This document shows positions 51,795-61,900 of a DNA stretch of 64,000 bases, in pieces. Numbering within the stretch: the first letter of the stretch is position 1; every line of letters begins with the position of its first letter. The DNA is from Pseudomonas duriflava. Lineage in GTDB: Bacteria > Pseudomonadota > Gammaproteobacteria > Pseudomonadales > Pseudomonadaceae. Made by a program: the position numbers and the translations under genes. The notes under the pieces were generated by a model. The model did no database searches and was not told the DNA's origin. It saw nothing but the letters and a program-made list of their open reading frames with translations. The DNA lies in NCBI RefSeq assembly GCF_007830155.1, contig NZ_VLKY01000004.1, positions 1-64,000 of the forward strand. The letters run 5' to 3'.

Positions 51795-52412
51795 ATGGTT
51801 AACGTTACGCGTCTTACCTGTTATTCAGATTCCTTTGACCACTATTCGCATCGGGTTCGTCTGGTATTGGCAGAAAAGCAGATACTGGCAGACCTTAAAG
51901 TAGTCGATCCGGAGCGTTATCCCTCTGCGCTGGCAGATTTAAATCCTTATCGATCCTTGCCTGTGCTGCTTGATCGAGACTTGATCATCTACGATGTCGC
52001 CGTGATCATGGAGTATCTTGAGGAGCGCTATCCGCATCCATCGTTGCTTCCTGCTTATCCAGTAGCGCGTGCTAATAGTCGTCTGTTAATTCATCGTATT
52101 CAAAAAGACTGGTGCGATAAGGTAGATGTAGTGCTAGCAAGCGGTAAATCAATTGCTGAGAAGGAGCAGGCACGGAGATTGCTTCGTGAGAGCTTGATGT
52201 CGGTAACGCCTCTGTTTTCTGACAAGGCTTTCTTTCTAAGTGAAGAAATGAGTCTCGTTGATTGTTGTTTGTTGCCTTTGCTCTGGCGCTTGCCTGGTTT
52301 GGGTATTGAACTGCCACGACAAGCCAAGCCAATTCTTGACTATATGGATCGCCATTTTAATCGCGAGACATTTCAAGCTAGTTTGTCGTCTGTTGAGCGC
52401 GAAATGCGCTGA
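51795..52412 (+). CDS. sspA: Stringent starvation protein A
   Basis: A 205-residue protein with a glutathione-transferase-like fold: the N-terminal thioredoxin part ([23 protein letters not shown]) and a helical C-terminal domain. SspA binds RNA polymerase and helps in starvation and acid tolerance and, in pathogens, virulence gene control. GAAGG precedes the ATG. It is 12 bp upstream of sspB. Confidence 0.95.
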   Translation: MVNVTRLTCYSDSFDHYSHRVRLVLAEKQILADLKVVDPERYPSALADLNPYRSLPVLLDRDLIIYDVAVIMEYLEERYPHPSLLPAYPVARANSRLLIHRIQKDWCDKVDVVLASGKSIAEKEQARRLLRESLMSVTPLFSDKAFFLSEEMSLVDCCLLPLLWRLPGLGIELPRQAKPILDYMDRHFNRETFQASLSSVEREMR

Positions 52413-52424
52413 AGGAGAAGTTTA

Positions 52425-52832
52425 ATGAATTCGAGTCGTCCCTATCTCATTCGGGCGCTGTATGAGTGGATCGTGGAAAACGACTGCACACCTCATATTC
52501 TAGTGAACGCTGACTATCCTAATGTGCTAGTGCCCCCAGGTTATGCCAGCGATGGGCAAATCGTTCTCAATATTGCACCAGGTGCTATCCGACAGCTGCA
52601 TATGGGTAACGAGGCGGTAAGTTTTGATGGGCGCTTTGGTGGTGTGGCTCATAGCTTGTATGTGCCGACCCAGGCGGTTCTAGCGATCTATGCACGTGAA
52701 AATGGGCAGGGGATGGTGTTCGATTTAGAGCCTTCGTCTCCTGATGACGATCCGGTCAAGACTGATAAGTCGAGCACGCGTCAGGCGCCAGCCAAGCCGG
52801 CTGGTCGTCCCAGCTTAAAAGTGGTGAAGTAA
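52425..52832 (+). CDS. sspB: ClpXP adaptor / stringent starvation protein B
   Basis: A 135-residue SspB. The N-terminal part (about 5-110) is the ssrA-tag-binding fold and the flexible C-terminus ends in RPSLKVVK, the ClpX-docking motif. It delivers ssrA-tagged stalled proteins to ClpXP. AAGGAGAAG precedes the ATG. A CCGCCCAC/GTGGGCGG hairpin follows at 52844. Confidence 0.95.
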   Translation: MNSSRPYLIRALYEWIVENDCTPHILVNADYPNVLVPPGYASDGQIVLNIAPGAIRQLHMGNEAVSFDGRFGGVAHSLYVPTQAVLAIYARENGQGMVFDLEPSSPDDDPVKTDKSSTRQAPAKPAGRPSLKVVK

Positions 52833-52843
52833 AGAAATAGGCC

Positions 52844-52863
52844 CCGCCCACATTAGTGGGCGG
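52844..52863. terminator. Hairpin between convergent sspB and suhB
   Basis: CCGCCCAC (52844-52851) pairs with GTGGGCGG (52856-52863) with an ATTA loop. It lies between the converging gene ends and probably acts for both; T-tracts are poor. Confidence 0.55.
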
Positions 52864-52870
52864 ATGACCT

Positions 52871-53686
52871 TTAACGTTTCAGTGATGTGGGTAAGTGAGG
52901 CTGTAGGGTGGTCAGCAGGGCCTTAAAGCATTTCGTATTGCCTGCAACCAGGTGACCTTTCTCCAGGAAATCGTGACCGCCATTAAAGTCGCTGGTTAGG
53001 CCACCGGCTTCCTGAATCAGCAGCACGCCTGCAGCCATATCCCATTCTGACAAACCCATTTCCCAGAACGCATCAAAGCGACCAGCGGCGACATAGGCCA
53101 GATCAAGCGCTGCGGAGCCGGCGCGGCGAATGCCTGCTGTCTGCATGCTTAACGTTCTAAACATGCCCAGGTAGTTATCTAGGTAGTCAATGTTACTAGA
53201 GCGGTAGGGAAAGCCCGTGCCAATCAAGGCGCCTTCCAGGCTTTTTCTAGGGCTTACTCGCAAGCGCCGACCGTTAAGTGCTGCGCCACGACCGCGGCTG
53301 GCAGTAAATTCTTCCTGGCGTACAGGATCAAGGACGACGGCATGTTCAATGCGTCCTTTATATTTACAGGCGATGCTAACCGAAAAGTGTGGAACGCCAT
53401 GGATAAAGTTAGTCGTTCCATCGAGCGGATCGACTACCCACAAATAATCCTTTCCGTCACCTTGACCTTCCAAGAGGCCAGATTCCTCGCCAAGGAAACC
53501 ATGGTTTGGATAGGCTTTGCGCAAAACGCTGAGAATGGCTTGTTCTGCGGCTCGGTCGACCTCGGTCACGAAATCGTTGGCGCCTTTTTCGTCGATAGCG
53601 ATGAGATCCAGGCGTTCGATTGAGCGAAAGATCAATTCACCGGCACTACGAGCTGCGCGCAGCGCAATGTTCAGCATGGGCTGCAT
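52871..53686 (-). CDS. suhB: Inositol-1-monophosphatase SuhB
   Basis: A 271-residue member of the inositol monophosphatase family. Metal-site motifs are GEESG (about 66-70), DPLDGTTNFIHG (about 86-97) and WDMAAGVLLIQEAGG (about 217-231). SuhB also binds the NusA-RNA polymerase antitermination complex for rRNA synthesis. It is divergent from trmJ, as in other Pseudomonas, but here it lies beside sspB. Confidence 0.95.
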   Translation of the reverse strand: MQPMLNIALRAARSAGELIFRSIERLDLIAIDEKGANDFVTEVDRAAEQAILSVLRKAYPNHGFLGEESGLLEGQGDGKDYLWVVDPLDGTTNFIHGVPHFSVSIACKYKGRIEHAVVLDPVRQEEFTASRGRGAALNGRRLRVSPRKSLEGALIGTGFPYRSSNIDYLDNYLGMFRTLSMQTAGIRRAGSAALDLAYVAAGRFDAFWEMGLSEWDMAAGVLLIQEAGGLTSDFNGGHDFLEKGHLVAGNTKCFKALLTTLQPHLPTSLKR

Positions 53687-53822
53687 GGGAAACCACCTGG
53701 GTTGTTAAAGAAAGCCGATTATTCTAGCAGAAAAAGACAAGGCGAAGCGGGTGGCTTGTCGGTACGAATGGTTTTGCGTGAAGGGGTTGGGTAAGATTCA
53801 TTTCTTTCTTAGGGGGTGCTCC

Positions 53823-54596
53823 TTGCTCGAGAATATACGTGTCGTCCTGGTTAATACCAGTCATCCTGGAAATATTGGTGGTGCTGCGCGAGCCATGAAG
53901 AACATGGGGCTTTCGCGGCTTTATCTAGTAGAGCCAGAATTATTTCCTCATGGTGATGCAATAGCACGTGCCTCGGGAGCGACGGACGTTCTCGACAAGG
54001 CGTGTGTCGTGGCATCGTTAGAAGAAGCTCTGGTCGGGTGTAGCGTGGTGCTGGGGACTAGTGCGCGGGATCGCCGTATCCCGTGGCCGTTGCTGGATCC
54101 CCGGGAGTGTGCTTCAACGTGCCTGCAACATGCTGAGGTAGGAGGAGAGGTAGCGCTGGTCTTCGGTCGTGAATATGCCGGCTTGACCAATGATGAGCTG
54201 CAACGTTGCAATTTTCATGTTCATATTCCTTCTGATCCAGAGTTCGGCTCCCTCAATCTCGCTGCAGCCGTGCAAGTGCTTGTATACGAGGTTCGAATGG
54301 CTTGGTTAGCAGCCCAAGGGCAGCCCACCAAGATGAGCAAGGTTGAGAGTACGGCCATGTTGAATACTCAATTGGTAACGGTAGAGGAGTTGGAGTTGTT
54401 CTACCGGCATCTTGAGCAGACGCTAATTGACATCCGTTTCCTTGATCCTGAAAAGCCGCGGCATCTCATGTCTCGCTTGCGCAGGTTGTATGGGCGTAGC
54501 GCTGTGACCAAGCTAGAGATGAATATTCTGCGAGGCATCCTTACAGAAACGCAGAAAGTAGTCCAAGGGCATAAAAGCAAATTGGAGGACTTGTAG
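53823..54596 (+). CDS. trmJ: tRNA (cytidine/uridine-2'-O-)-methyltransferase TrmJ
   Basis: A 257-residue SPOUT (TrmH-type) methylase. The N-terminal VVLVNTSHPGNIGGAARAMKNMGL and the SAM-knot motifs LVFGREYAGLTNDEL and GSLNLAAAVQV are present. TrmJ methylates the 2'-OH of nucleotide 32 in tRNAs. The start is TTG at 53823 with AGGGGG six bases upstream; the open frame begins at 53751 but the family start is here. It is upstream of iscR; the cysE gene often found between them is absent. Confidence 0.93.
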   Translation: MLENIRVVLVNTSHPGNIGGAARAMKNMGLSRLYLVEPELFPHGDAIARASGATDVLDKACVVASLEEALVGCSVVLGTSARDRRIPWPLLDPRECASTCLQHAEVGGEVALVFGREYAGLTNDELQRCNFHVHIPSDPEFGSLNLAAAVQVLVYEVRMAWLAAQGQPTKMSKVESTAMLNTQLVTVEELELFYRHLEQTLIDIRFLDPEKPRHLMSRLRRLYGRSAVTKLEMNILRGILTETQKVVQGHKSKLEDL

Positions 54597-54653
54597 GGCT
54601 TTGCTCCGTTACGAGGTTGATAAGGGAAATGGTTGACTGTATTGATAGGGTTT

Positions 54654-54683
54654 ATAGTTGACTTAAATAGTCAGGAATTGCAT
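54654..54683 (+). promoter_or_regulatory. IscR type-1 site and promoter of the isc operon
   Basis: ATAGTTGACTTAAATAGTCA with the following GGAAT (54654-54678) matches 23 of 25 positions of the E. coli type-1 IscR consensus by hand. Overlapping it is TTGACT (54658-54663), a 17-bp spacer and CATACT (54681-54686). The overlap fits autorepression by [2Fe-2S]-IscR. Confidence 0.8.
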
Positions 54684-54717
54684 ACTGGACCTATCTAATG
54701 CACACCGTGGTTTCGCC

Positions 54718-55215
54718 ATGAGATTAACAACCAAGGGACGATATGCCGTCACCGCCATGCTTGACCTGGCGCTGCATGCACAGCGTGGGCCGGTTTCTCT
54801 GGCGGATATTTCGGAGCGGCAAGGCATCTCTTTATCCTACCTCGAACAGCTATTTGCCAAGTTGCGTCGCGGCACGCTCGTGACAAGCGTTCGAGGTCCT
54901 GGTGGCGGTTATCAACTTTCTCGTGCCATGCAAGATATTCATGTCGCGCAAGTTATTGATGCAGTCAATGAGTCCGTCGATGCGACCCGCTGTCAGGGCC
55001 AGGGAGACTGTCACTCTGGTGATATTTGTCTAACGCACCATTTGTGGTGTGACCTGAGCGATCAGATTCATGCCTTCTTGAGTGGTATTACCCTCGCGGA
55101 TTTAGTTGCACGTAACGAGATCCAGGCGGTAGCCCATCGTCAGGACAAGCGGGTCTGTACAAGTCGAGCTCGTACTTCTGATATCGAAAAGATCGAAGCG
55201 TCCGCCATTGAATGA
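54718..55215 (+). CDS. iscR: Fe-S cluster assembly regulator IscR
   Basis: A 165-residue Rrf2-family regulator. The winged HTH starts [17 protein letters not shown] and the cluster ligands Cys92, Cys98, Cys104 and His107 are intact. It senses Fe-S demand and represses the isc operon when loaded with a 2Fe-2S cluster. It is the first gene of iscRSUA-hscBA-fdx-iscX, and its own site lies upstream at 54654. Confidence 0.97.
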   Translation: MRLTTKGRYAVTAMLDLALHAQRGPVSLADISERQGISLSYLEQLFAKLRRGTLVTSVRGPGGGYQLSRAMQDIHVAQVIDAVNESVDATRCQGQGDCHSGDICLTHHLWCDLSDQIHAFLSGITLADLVARNEIQAVAHRQDKRVCTSRARTSDIEKIEASAIE

Positions 55216-55244
55216 GCCGGTCGCCAGCCTGATAGGAGTTACCG

Positions 55245-56459
55245 ATGAAATTACCAATTTATCTTGATTATTCCGCAACAACGCCGGTTGATCCTCGTGT
55301 TGCTCAAAAAATGAGCGAATGCCTCCTGGTGGATGGTAACTTCGGTAACCCGGCGTCACGCTCGCATTTGTTTGGCTGGAAGGCTGAAGAAGCTGTTGAG
55401 AACGCACGTCGGCAGGTTGCCGAGTTGGTTAATGCTGATCCCCGGGAAATTGTTTGGACTTCGGGTGCTACTGAATCTGACAACTTGGCTATCAAGGGTG
55501 CTGCTCATTTCTATCAGAGCAAAGGCAAGCATCTCATTACATCCAAGATTGAACATAAAGCTGTTCTAGATACGACGCGTCAACTGGAGCGTGAAGGCTT
55601 CGAAGTGACTTACCTGGAGCCAAGCGAAGATGGCCTTATCACTCCTGATATGGTCGAGGCGGCTTTGCGGGAAGATACTATTCTAGTCTCTATCATGCAC
55701 GTCAATAACGAAATCGGGACGATAAATGATATCGCCGCGATCGGTGAGTTGACTCGTTCGCGAGGCGTGCTCTTTCATGTCGATGCTGCACAGTCTACCG
55801 GTAAGGTAGATATCGATCTTGAAAAGTTGAAAGTCGACCTGATGTCGTTTTCGGCACATAAAACCTACGGACCTAAGGGGGTCGGTGCTCTTTATGTGCG
55901 CCGCAAGCCGCGTGTACGTATTGAGGCACAAACTCATGGTGGTGGTCATGAACGCGGCATGCGTTCCGGTACGTTGGCTACTCACCAGATCGTAGGTATG
56001 GGCGAAGCGTTCCGTATTGCAAAGGAAGAGATGGCTCAAGAAAACGTGCGCATTAAAGCGCTAAATGATCGTTTCTACCGCCACTTAGAAGACATGGAAG
56101 AGCTCTATGTGAATGGCAGTCTCGTTTCCCGTGTGCCACACAACCTGAACCTCAGCTTCAACTATGTCGAAGGTGAGTCGTTGATCATGGCGCTTAAGGA
56201 CTTGGCTGTCTCTTCCGGTTCAGCCTGTACATCGGCATCGCTGGAGCCTTCGTATGTGCTACGAGCTCTAGGACGGAACGACGAGCTGGCGCATAGTTCC
56301 ATTCGGTTTACCTTCGGTCGTTTTACGACTGAGGAAGAAGTAGATTACGCGGCCGAGAAAGTGCGCGACGCGGTTACTAAACTGCGCGAGCTTTCTCCCC
56401 TGTGGGACATGTACAAAGAGGGCGTGGACCTGACCCAGGTCGAATGGCAGGCCCACTAA
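55245..56459 (+). CDS. iscS: Cysteine desulfurase IscS
   Basis: A 404-residue PLP enzyme. The PLP Lys is in [18 protein letters not shown] (about residue 206) and the mobile persulfide Cys is in [17 protein letters not shown] (about 328). It takes sulfur from cysteine for Fe-S clusters, thiolated tRNA and cofactors. TAGGAG lies before the ATG; 29 bp from iscR and 29 bp to iscU. Confidence 0.98.
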   Translation: MKLPIYLDYSATTPVDPRVAQKMSECLLVDGNFGNPASRSHLFGWKAEEAVENARRQVAELVNADPREIVWTSGATESDNLAIKGAAHFYQSKGKHLITSKIEHKAVLDTTRQLEREGFEVTYLEPSEDGLITPDMVEAALREDTILVSIMHVNNEIGTINDIAAIGELTRSRGVLFHVDAAQSTGKVDIDLEKLKVDLMSFSAHKTYGPKGVGALYVRRKPRVRIEAQTHGGGHERGMRSGTLATHQIVGMGEAFRIAKEEMAQENVRIKALNDRFYRHLEDMEELYVNGSLVSRVPHNLNLSFNYVEGESLIMALKDLAVSSGSACTSASLEPSYVLRALGRNDELAHSSIRFTFGRFTTEEEVDYAAEKVRDAVTKLRELSPLWDMYKEGVDLTQVEWQAH

Positions 56460-56488
56460 AACCGCCCCTGATGAGTGAGGATTGAGAA

Positions 56489-56875
56489 ATGGCTTACAGC
56501 GAAAAGGTTATCGATCACTACGAAAATCCGCGCAACGTCGGCAAGCTTGACGCGGAAGATCCCGATGTGGGAACTGGCATGGTAGGTGCGCCTGCGTGTG
56601 GAGACGTAATGCGCCTGCAGATCAAGGTCAATGAACAGGGTGTTATTGAAGATGCACGCTTCAAGACATATGGCTGCGGCTCGGCCATTGCATCCAGCTC
56701 GCTGGCAACTGAGTGGATGAAGGGCAAAACAATCGATGAAGCTGAGTCGATTAAGAACTCGATGATTGCTGAAGAGTTAGCTCTGCCCCCGGTCAAGATC
56801 CACTGCTCCGTATTGGCTGAAGATGCGATTAAGGCGGCCGTGCGTGATTACAAGCAGAAGAAAGGCTTGGCTTAA
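56489..56875 (+). CDS. iscU: Fe-S scaffold protein IscU
   Basis: A 128-residue IscU with scaffold Cys37 (GAPACGDVM), Cys63 ([10 protein letters not shown]) and Cys near 106 ([12 protein letters not shown]), the Asp39 next to Cys37, and the LPPVK motif bound by HscA. It builds the 2Fe-2S cluster. GTGAGGATTGAG precedes the ATG. Confidence 0.98.
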   Translation: MAYSEKVIDHYENPRNVGKLDAEDPDVGTGMVGAPACGDVMRLQIKVNEQGVIEDARFKTYGCGSAIASSSLATEWMKGKTIDEAESIKNSMIAEELALPPVKIHCSVLAEDAIKAAVRDYKQKKGLA

Positions 56876-56886
56876 GGAGGTTGTTG

Positions 56887-57210
56887 ATGGCCATCAGCAT
56901 GACTGAAGCTGCTGCACGTCATGTGCAGCGCTCCCTGGAAGGGCGTGGCAAGGGCGAAGGTATTCGTCTGGGCGTACGCACCACGGGGTGCTCGGGTTTA
57001 GCCTACGTGCTGGAGTTCGTTGATGCGCTAAATCAAGAAGATCAAGTTTTTGAGAGCTATGGTGTCAAGGTAATAATTGACCCCAAGAGCTTGGTCTATC
57101 TTGATGGTACGGAGCTTGACTTCGTCAAGGAAGGGCTCAACGAGGGCTTCAAGTTTAATAACCCTAACGTACGTGGCGAGTGTGGCTGCGGCGAAAGCTT
57201 CAATATTTGA
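56887..57210 (+). CDS. iscA: A-type Fe-S carrier IscA
   Basis: A 107-residue HesB/IscA protein with Cys35 in TTGCSGLAY and the pair in ECGCGES near 99-101. It carries clusters to target enzymes. AAGGAGG lies before the ATG at 56887; a TTG two codons earlier is less likely. It ends seven bases before hscB. Confidence 0.97.
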   Translation: MAISMTEAAARHVQRSLEGRGKGEGIRLGVRTTGCSGLAYVLEFVDALNQEDQVFESYGVKVIIDPKSLVYLDGTELDFVKEGLNEGFKFNNPNVRGECGCGESFNI

Positions 57211-57217
57211 GGTTGCC

Positions 57218-57739
57218 GTGGGAACGCCTTGCCATTTTGCACTGTTCGAGTTGAGTCCGTGTTTTCGGCTCGACCTTGATCAGCTGTCATCACGCTATCG
57301 GGATCTGGCATGGACAGTTCATCCGGATCGTTTTGCCGATGCGCCGGAGCGTGAGCGGCGTCAGGCCCTTGAGCGTGCCGCGCAATTAAACGAGGCCTAT
57401 CACATTCTTCGAACGCCTTCGCGGCGTGCCCGCTATCTGCTATCACTCGATGGGTACGAAATGCCTCTTGAGGTAACAGTTCAGGACCCAGAGTTCCTGT
57501 TGCAGCAAATGCAACTCAGAGAAGAGCTTGAAGAATTGCAGGAAGAGGGTGACAGCGCAGGTATCATACCTTTCAAACGTCGACTTAAAGCTGCACAGGC
57601 TGCTTTGGAGGATGAGTTTGATGCTTGCTGGAGTGACTCTACTCAACGCGAACGGGCCGAAAGGTTAGTTCGCCGCATGCAATTCCTCGATAAATTGGGT
57701 AGCGAAGTGCGTCAGTTGGAAGAGCGCCTCGATGATTAA
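57218..57739 (+). CDS. hscB: Fe-S co-chaperone HscB
   Basis: A 173-residue J-protein. The N-terminal J domain has the HPD motif in [10 protein letters not shown] (about residues 30-40); the C-terminal helical domain binds IscU. It stimulates the HscA ATPase. The start is GTG at 57218 ([13 protein letters not shown]), with GAGG five bases upstream; the frame is open further back into iscA but the family begins here. Confidence 0.95.
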   Translation: MGTPCHFALFELSPCFRLDLDQLSSRYRDLAWTVHPDRFADAPERERRQALERAAQLNEAYHILRTPSRRARYLLSLDGYEMPLEVTVQDPEFLLQQMQLREELEELQEEGDSAGIIPFKRRLKAAQAALEDEFDACWSDSTQRERAERLVRRMQFLDKLGSEVRQLEERLDD

Positions 57740-57780
57740 TCTGGCACCCTGACGGTGCCCCTAGTACAAGCAGACTCGCA

Positions 57781-59640
57781 ATGGCTTTATTGCAAATAGC
57801 CGAACCCGGGATGGCTCCTAAGCCGCATCAGCGCAAGCTGGCGGTAGGTATCGACTTAGGGACTACCAACTCGCTCGTAGCAGCGTTGCGCAGTGGTATT
57901 GCGGAGCCGTTGCCGGATGAGCACGGGCGCGTGATCCTGCCGTCGGCTGTGCATTATCGTGCAGATGGTATCGATGTTGGTGATGCGGCTAAACAGGGTG
58001 CGGCCCAGGATCCTTTTAACACTATCCTGTCGGTCAAACGTTTTATGGGACGCGGTTTAGCGGACATAAAGCAGCTAGGTGAGCAGCTGCCTTATCGCTT
58101 TTCCGGAGGTGAGTCTCATATGCCTTTCATCGAGACCGTACAGGGACCCAAGAGCCCTGTGGAAGTCTCTGCCGATATTCTGCGCGTATTACGTAAGCGA
58201 GCAGAGGCTACGTTGGGCGGAGATTTGGTGGGGGCGGTAATTACTGTTCCAGCCTATTTCGATGATGCGCAGCGCCAGGCTACGAAGGATGCTGCACGTT
58301 TGGCTGGGCTTAATGTATTACGGCTTCTTAATGAGCCAACTGCCGCCGCCGTTGCATATGGACTTGATCGTAATGCCGAAGGCATCGTTGCGATTTATGA
58401 TCTGGGCGGTGGGACTTTTGATATTTCGATTCTCCGCCTGACTAAAGGCGTTTTCGAAGTATTGGCAACCGGTGGGGATAGCGCACTGGGTGGTGATGAT
58501 TTCGATCATGCTATTGCCAATTGGATTATTGAACAGGCTGGGCTTCCTTCAAGCCTTGATGCTGGTATTCAACGACAGTTGCTACAGCTGGCATGCGAGG
58601 CTAAAGAGCGGCTTTCGTTGCAGGAATCTGTCACGTTGACCTACGGTGAGTGGCGGGGCGAATTGAGTCGCGACAAGTTCGAGTCGCTCATAGAGCCTTT
58701 GATTGCTCGTAGTTTGAAGGCGTGTCGCCGAGCGGTACGGGACTCAGACTGTGAGTTCGAAGAAGTTACAGCTGTTGTGATGGTAGGTGGCTCTACGCGT
58801 GTACCTCGTGTACGAGCGGCTGTGGCTAATCTGTTTGGGCGGCAACCTTTAACTGATATTGATCCGGACAAGGTAGTAGCCATTGGTGCGGCCATCCAGG
58901 CTGACAGTCTGGCTGGAAATCGCAGTGGTGAAGAATTGTTACTGCTTGATGTGATTCCGCTATCCCTAGGGTTGGAGACCATGGGCGGTTTGATGGAAAA
59001 AGTCATTCCGCGCAACACCACTATTCCTGTGGCTAGAGCTCAGGATTTTACTACCTACCGGGATGGCCAAACGGCCATGATGATTCATGTCTTGCAAGGG
59101 GAGCGTGAGCTCGTTAAGGACGCGCGGTCCCTGGCGCGTTTCGACTTGCGTGGTATCCCACCTCTGGTAGCAGGCGCGGCAAAAATTCGTGTTACGTTTC
59201 AAGTGGATGCTGACGGCCTGCTTAATGTTTCTGCACGTGAACTGTCCAGTGGCGTCGAGGCTAGTGTCCAGGTGAAGCCTTCCTATGGTCTTACCGATGG
59301 CGAGATCGCCCGTATGCTTCAGGATTCTTTTGAGTACGCTGGCGATGATCTCAATGCTCGTGCCTTGCGTGAACAGCAGGTTGAAGCGCAGCGTTTGCTC
59401 GAGGCTGTACAGGCAGCGTTGGCTGAAGATGGAGAGCGCTTACTGGATGCTGAAGAGCGTCTTGCCATTGATGCAGAAATCAGTGAATTGAAAAAAGTTG
59501 TTGATGCCACGGATGCAGCAGCTATCGAGTTACAGACCAAGCGGCTTTCACAAGTGACCGATGCCTTTGCGGCGCGCCGGATGGACGCATCGATCAAGGC
59601 GGCCCTGGCGGGTCGTCGTCTCAACGAAATTGAGGAGTAA
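57781..59640 (+). CDS. hscA: Fe-S chaperone HscA (Hsp70 type)
   Basis: A 619-residue Hsp70. The ATPase domain starts [15 protein letters not shown] and has [13 protein letters not shown] and [10 protein letters not shown]; the substrate domain follows from about residue 390. HscA binds the LPPVK motif of IscU to release clusters. It is the longest gene of the isc operon, between hscB and fdx. Confidence 0.98.
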   Translation: MALLQIAEPGMAPKPHQRKLAVGIDLGTTNSLVAALRSGIAEPLPDEHGRVILPSAVHYRADGIDVGDAAKQGAAQDPFNTILSVKRFMGRGLADIKQLGEQLPYRFSGGESHMPFIETVQGPKSPVEVSADILRVLRKRAEATLGGDLVGAVITVPAYFDDAQRQATKDAARLAGLNVLRLLNEPTAAAVAYGLDRNAEGIVAIYDLGGGTFDISILRLTKGVFEVLATGGDSALGGDDFDHAIANWIIEQAGLPSSLDAGIQRQLLQLACEAKERLSLQESVTLTYGEWRGELSRDKFESLIEPLIARSLKACRRAVRDSDCEFEEVTAVVMVGGSTRVPRVRAAVANLFGRQPLTDIDPDKVVAIGAAIQADSLAGNRSGEELLLLDVIPLSLGLETMGGLMEKVIPRNTTIPVARAQDFTTYRDGQTAMMIHVLQGERELVKDARSLARFDLRGIPPLVAGAAKIRVTFQVDADGLLNVSARELSSGVEASVQVKPSYGLTDGEIARMLQDSFEYAGDDLNARALREQQVEAQRLLEAVQAALAEDGERLLDAEERLAIDAEISELKKVVDATDAAAIELQTKRLSQVTDAFAARRMDASIKAALAGRRLNEIEE

Positions 59641-59648
59641 GTATCATC

Positions 59649-59987
59649 ATGCCGCAGATCGTTATTCTGCCTCATCCCGAGCATTGCCCTGAAGGGGTCG
59701 TAGTAGAGGCTCAAAAAGGGGAAACCATTATTGAGGCAGCACTGCGTAACGGAATCGAAATCGAGCATGCCTGTGAAATGTCATGCGCCTGTACGACATG
59801 CCACGTGGTTGTTCGCGAGGGATTTCCCTCGCTCGATCCGTCAGATGAGCTCGAAGATGACATGCTGGACAAGGCTTGGGGGCTAGAGCCAGAGTCACGG
59901 TTGTCGTGCCAGGCAAAGGTAGGCGAGGTGGATCTGGTCGTCGAGATCCCTCGTTATACTATTAATCAGGTATCCGAGCGGCATTGA
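59649..59987 (+). CDS. fdx: 2Fe-2S ferredoxin of the Isc system
   Basis: A 112-residue ferredoxin with ligands in CEMSCACTTC and a last Cys in LSCQAKV, the adrenodoxin-like isc type. It supplies electrons for cluster assembly. It follows hscA by 8 bp and precedes iscX by 11 bp. Confidence 0.97.
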   Translation: MPQIVILPHPEHCPEGVVVEAQKGETIIEAALRNGIEIEHACEMSCACTTCHVVVREGFPSLDPSDELEDDMLDKAWGLEPESRLSCQAKVGEVDLVVEIPRYTINQVSERH

Positions 59988-59998
59988 GGAAAATAGCC

Positions 59999-60199
59999 AT
60001 GACTATGAAGTGGGTGGATGTACTCGAGATTGCGATCGCGCTGTCCGAAGCCCATCCGGATGTCGATCCGCGTTATGTGAACTTCGTCAATTTGCGTAAC
60101 TGGGTGACTGCCCTGCCTGAGTTCGACGATGATCCGCAGCGGGGCGGCGAAAAAGTCTTGGAAGCTATTCAGGCCGCATGGATAGAAGAAGCTGACTAG
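59999..60199 (+). CDS. iscX: Isc system accessory protein IscX
   Basis: A 66-residue acidic IscX (YfhJ) starting MTMKWVDVLEIAIALSEAHPDVDP. It binds IscS and iron and slows cluster assembly when iron is short. TGAGGA precedes the ATG at 59999; five earlier codons are open but do not fit. Last gene of the isc operon. Confidence 0.95.
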   Translation: MTMKWVDVLEIAIALSEAHPDVDPRYVNFVNLRNWVTALPEFDDDPQRGGEKVLEAIQAAWIEEAD

Positions 60200-60230
60200 C
60201 CTATGCTGCGTTAGCCTACGCTTTTGACTG

Positions 60231-60262
60231 AAGCCCGCGTATAATCCGCGGGTTTCGTTTTT
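60231..60262 (+). terminator. Hairpin with TATAAT loop between iscX and ndk
   Basis: CCCGCG and CGCGGG (about 60234-60252) pair around TATAATC and are followed by TTTCGTTTTTG. It looks like an intrinsic terminator of the isc operon; the loop sequence TATAAT (60240-60245) could also be the -10 of an ndk promoter. Confidence 0.55.
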
Positions 60263-60288
60263 GCTAAATGTCCAACTTTGGAGTTGTC

Positions 60289-60720
60289 ATGTCTGTTCAA
60301 CGCACACTATCGATCATCAAGCCCGACGCAGTTGCCAAGAACGTAGTAGGTGAGATCATCACTCGCTTCGAAAAAGCCGGCCTGCGTGTCGTGGCGGCGA
60401 AGATGGTTCAGCTCTCCGAGCGTGAAGCTGGCGGCTTCTATGCCGAGCATAAAGAGCGTCCTTTCTTCAAGGATCTGGTGTCCTTCATGACTTCCGGCCC
60501 GGTCGTCGTTCAGGTTCTGGAAGGCGAAAACGCCATTGCCAAGAACCGTGAGCTGATGGGCGCTACCGATCCCAAGAAAGCAGACGCTGGTACCATCCGC
60601 GCTGACTTCGCTGTTTCCATCGATGAAAACGCTGTTCACGGCTCCGATTCCGAAGCATCGGCTGCCCGTGAAATCGCTTACTTCTTCGCTGCAACTGAAG
60701 TTTGCGAGCGCACTCGCTGA
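60289..60720 (+). CDS. ndk: Nucleoside diphosphate kinase
   Basis: A 143-residue Ndk. The phosphorylated His is in [12 protein letters not shown] (about residue 117), and [15 protein letters not shown] is the family start. It balances nucleoside triphosphates. TTGGAG lies before the ATG at 60289, which is preferred to the upstream codon at 60268. It is followed by rlmN 15 bp later. Confidence 0.97.
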   Translation: MSVQRTLSIIKPDAVAKNVVGEIITRFEKAGLRVVAAKMVQLSEREAGGFYAEHKERPFFKDLVSFMTSGPVVVQVLEGENAIAKNRELMGATDPKKADAGTIRADFAVSIDENAVHGSDSEASAAREIAYFFAATEVCERTR

Positions 60721-60735
60721 TCCACAGGTGAATCC

Positions 60736-61881
60736 ATGAGCAATACAGTCGGCAAGACTAACCTGCTGGGACTTACCCAGCTACAAATGGAGCAGTTCTT
60801 CGAGTCCATCGGAGAGAAGCGCTTTCGTGCCGGCCAAGTGATGAAATGGATTCACCACTTTGGCGTTGATGACTTTGACGCCATGAGTAATCTCGGCAAG
60901 GCCTTGCGCGAAAAGCTCAAGGCCTGCGCCGAGATTCGTGGCCCTGAAGTGGTAAGTGAAGATATCTCGGCGGATGGCACCCGCAAGTGGGTCATCCGTG
61001 TGGCTTCCGGCAGCTGCGTCGAAACGGTTTATATCCCTCAGGACAAGCGTGGCACGCTGTGTGTTTCGTCACAGGCAGGCTGTGCGCTTGACTGCAGCTT
61101 TTGTTCGACCGGAAAGCAAGGTTTCAATAGCAATCTCACCGCTGCCGAAGTGATTGGCCAGGTGTGGGTTGCCAACAAGTCATTTGGTACTGTGCCGGCC
61201 AAAATCGACCGTGCCATCACAAACGTCGTGATGATGGGCATGGGTGAGCCGCTGCTCAATTTCGATAATGTTGTCGCTGCCATGCAGATCATGATGGACG
61301 ACTTGGGCTATGGAATATCCAAGCGCAAGGTGACGCTATCCACGTCAGGAGTAGTGCCCATGATCGAGGAGCTGGCCAAGCACGTCGATGTGTCTCTGGC
61401 GTTGTCGCTGCATGCGCCCAACGACGCCTTGCGCAACGAACTGGTACCAATCAACCGTAAGTATCCTTTGGCCGTTCTGCTGGAGGCTTGCCAGCGTTAC
61501 ATTTCGCGCCTGGGTGAGAAGCGTGTGCTGACTATCGAGTACACCCTGCTCAAAGACGTTAACGATCAGCCGGAGCATGCCCAGCAGATGATAGCGCTGC
61601 TCAAGGATATCCCCTGCAAGATCAACCTGATTCCGTTCAACCCGTTTCCGCATTCCGGATATGAACGCCCCAGCAACAATGGCATTCGTCGTTTCCAGGA
61701 CCTGTTGCATCATGCTGGGTTCAATGTCACCGTGCGTACTACGCGAGGTGATGATATTGATGCAGCCTGTGGGCAATTGGTGGGCCAGGTGCTTGATCGT
61801 ACTCGGCGTAGCGAACGTTATATTGCGGTCAGACAACTTGGTAGCGAAAGCGATACCGTGGCAGGTGCACGTCAGAATTGA
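60736..61881 (+). CDS. rlmN: 23S rRNA/tRNA adenine-C2 methyltransferase RlmN
   Basis: A 381-residue radical SAM methylase. The Fe-S cluster Cys are at 116, 120 and 123 (CALDCSFC), and the mechanistic Cys lies in the C-terminal part. It methylates A2503 of 23S rRNA and A37 of some tRNAs, and depends on the Fe-S system encoded just upstream. It is followed by pilF. Confidence 0.97.
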   Translation: MSNTVGKTNLLGLTQLQMEQFFESIGEKRFRAGQVMKWIHHFGVDDFDAMSNLGKALREKLKACAEIRGPEVVSEDISADGTRKWVIRVASGSCVETVYIPQDKRGTLCVSSQAGCALDCSFCSTGKQGFNSNLTAAEVIGQVWVANKSFGTVPAKIDRAITNVVMMGMGEPLLNFDNVVAAMQIMMDDLGYGISKRKVTLSTSGVVPMIEELAKHVDVSLALSLHAPNDALRNELVPINRKYPLAVLLEACQRYISRLGEKRVLTIEYTLLKDVNDQPEHAQQMIALLKDIPCKINLIPFNPFPHSGYERPSNNGIRRFQDLLHHAGFNVTVRTTRGDDIDAACGQLVGQVLDRTRRSERYIAVRQLGSESDTVAGARQN

Positions 61882-61900
61882 TAAGTCGAAAGGGGGATTA

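Noticed and set aside
60225-60245. TTGACT followed by TATAAT as a standard sigma-70 promoter for ndk
   Set aside because: The spacer is only 10 bp, far below the usual 16-18, so this pair cannot be a normal promoter; only the -10 might be used.
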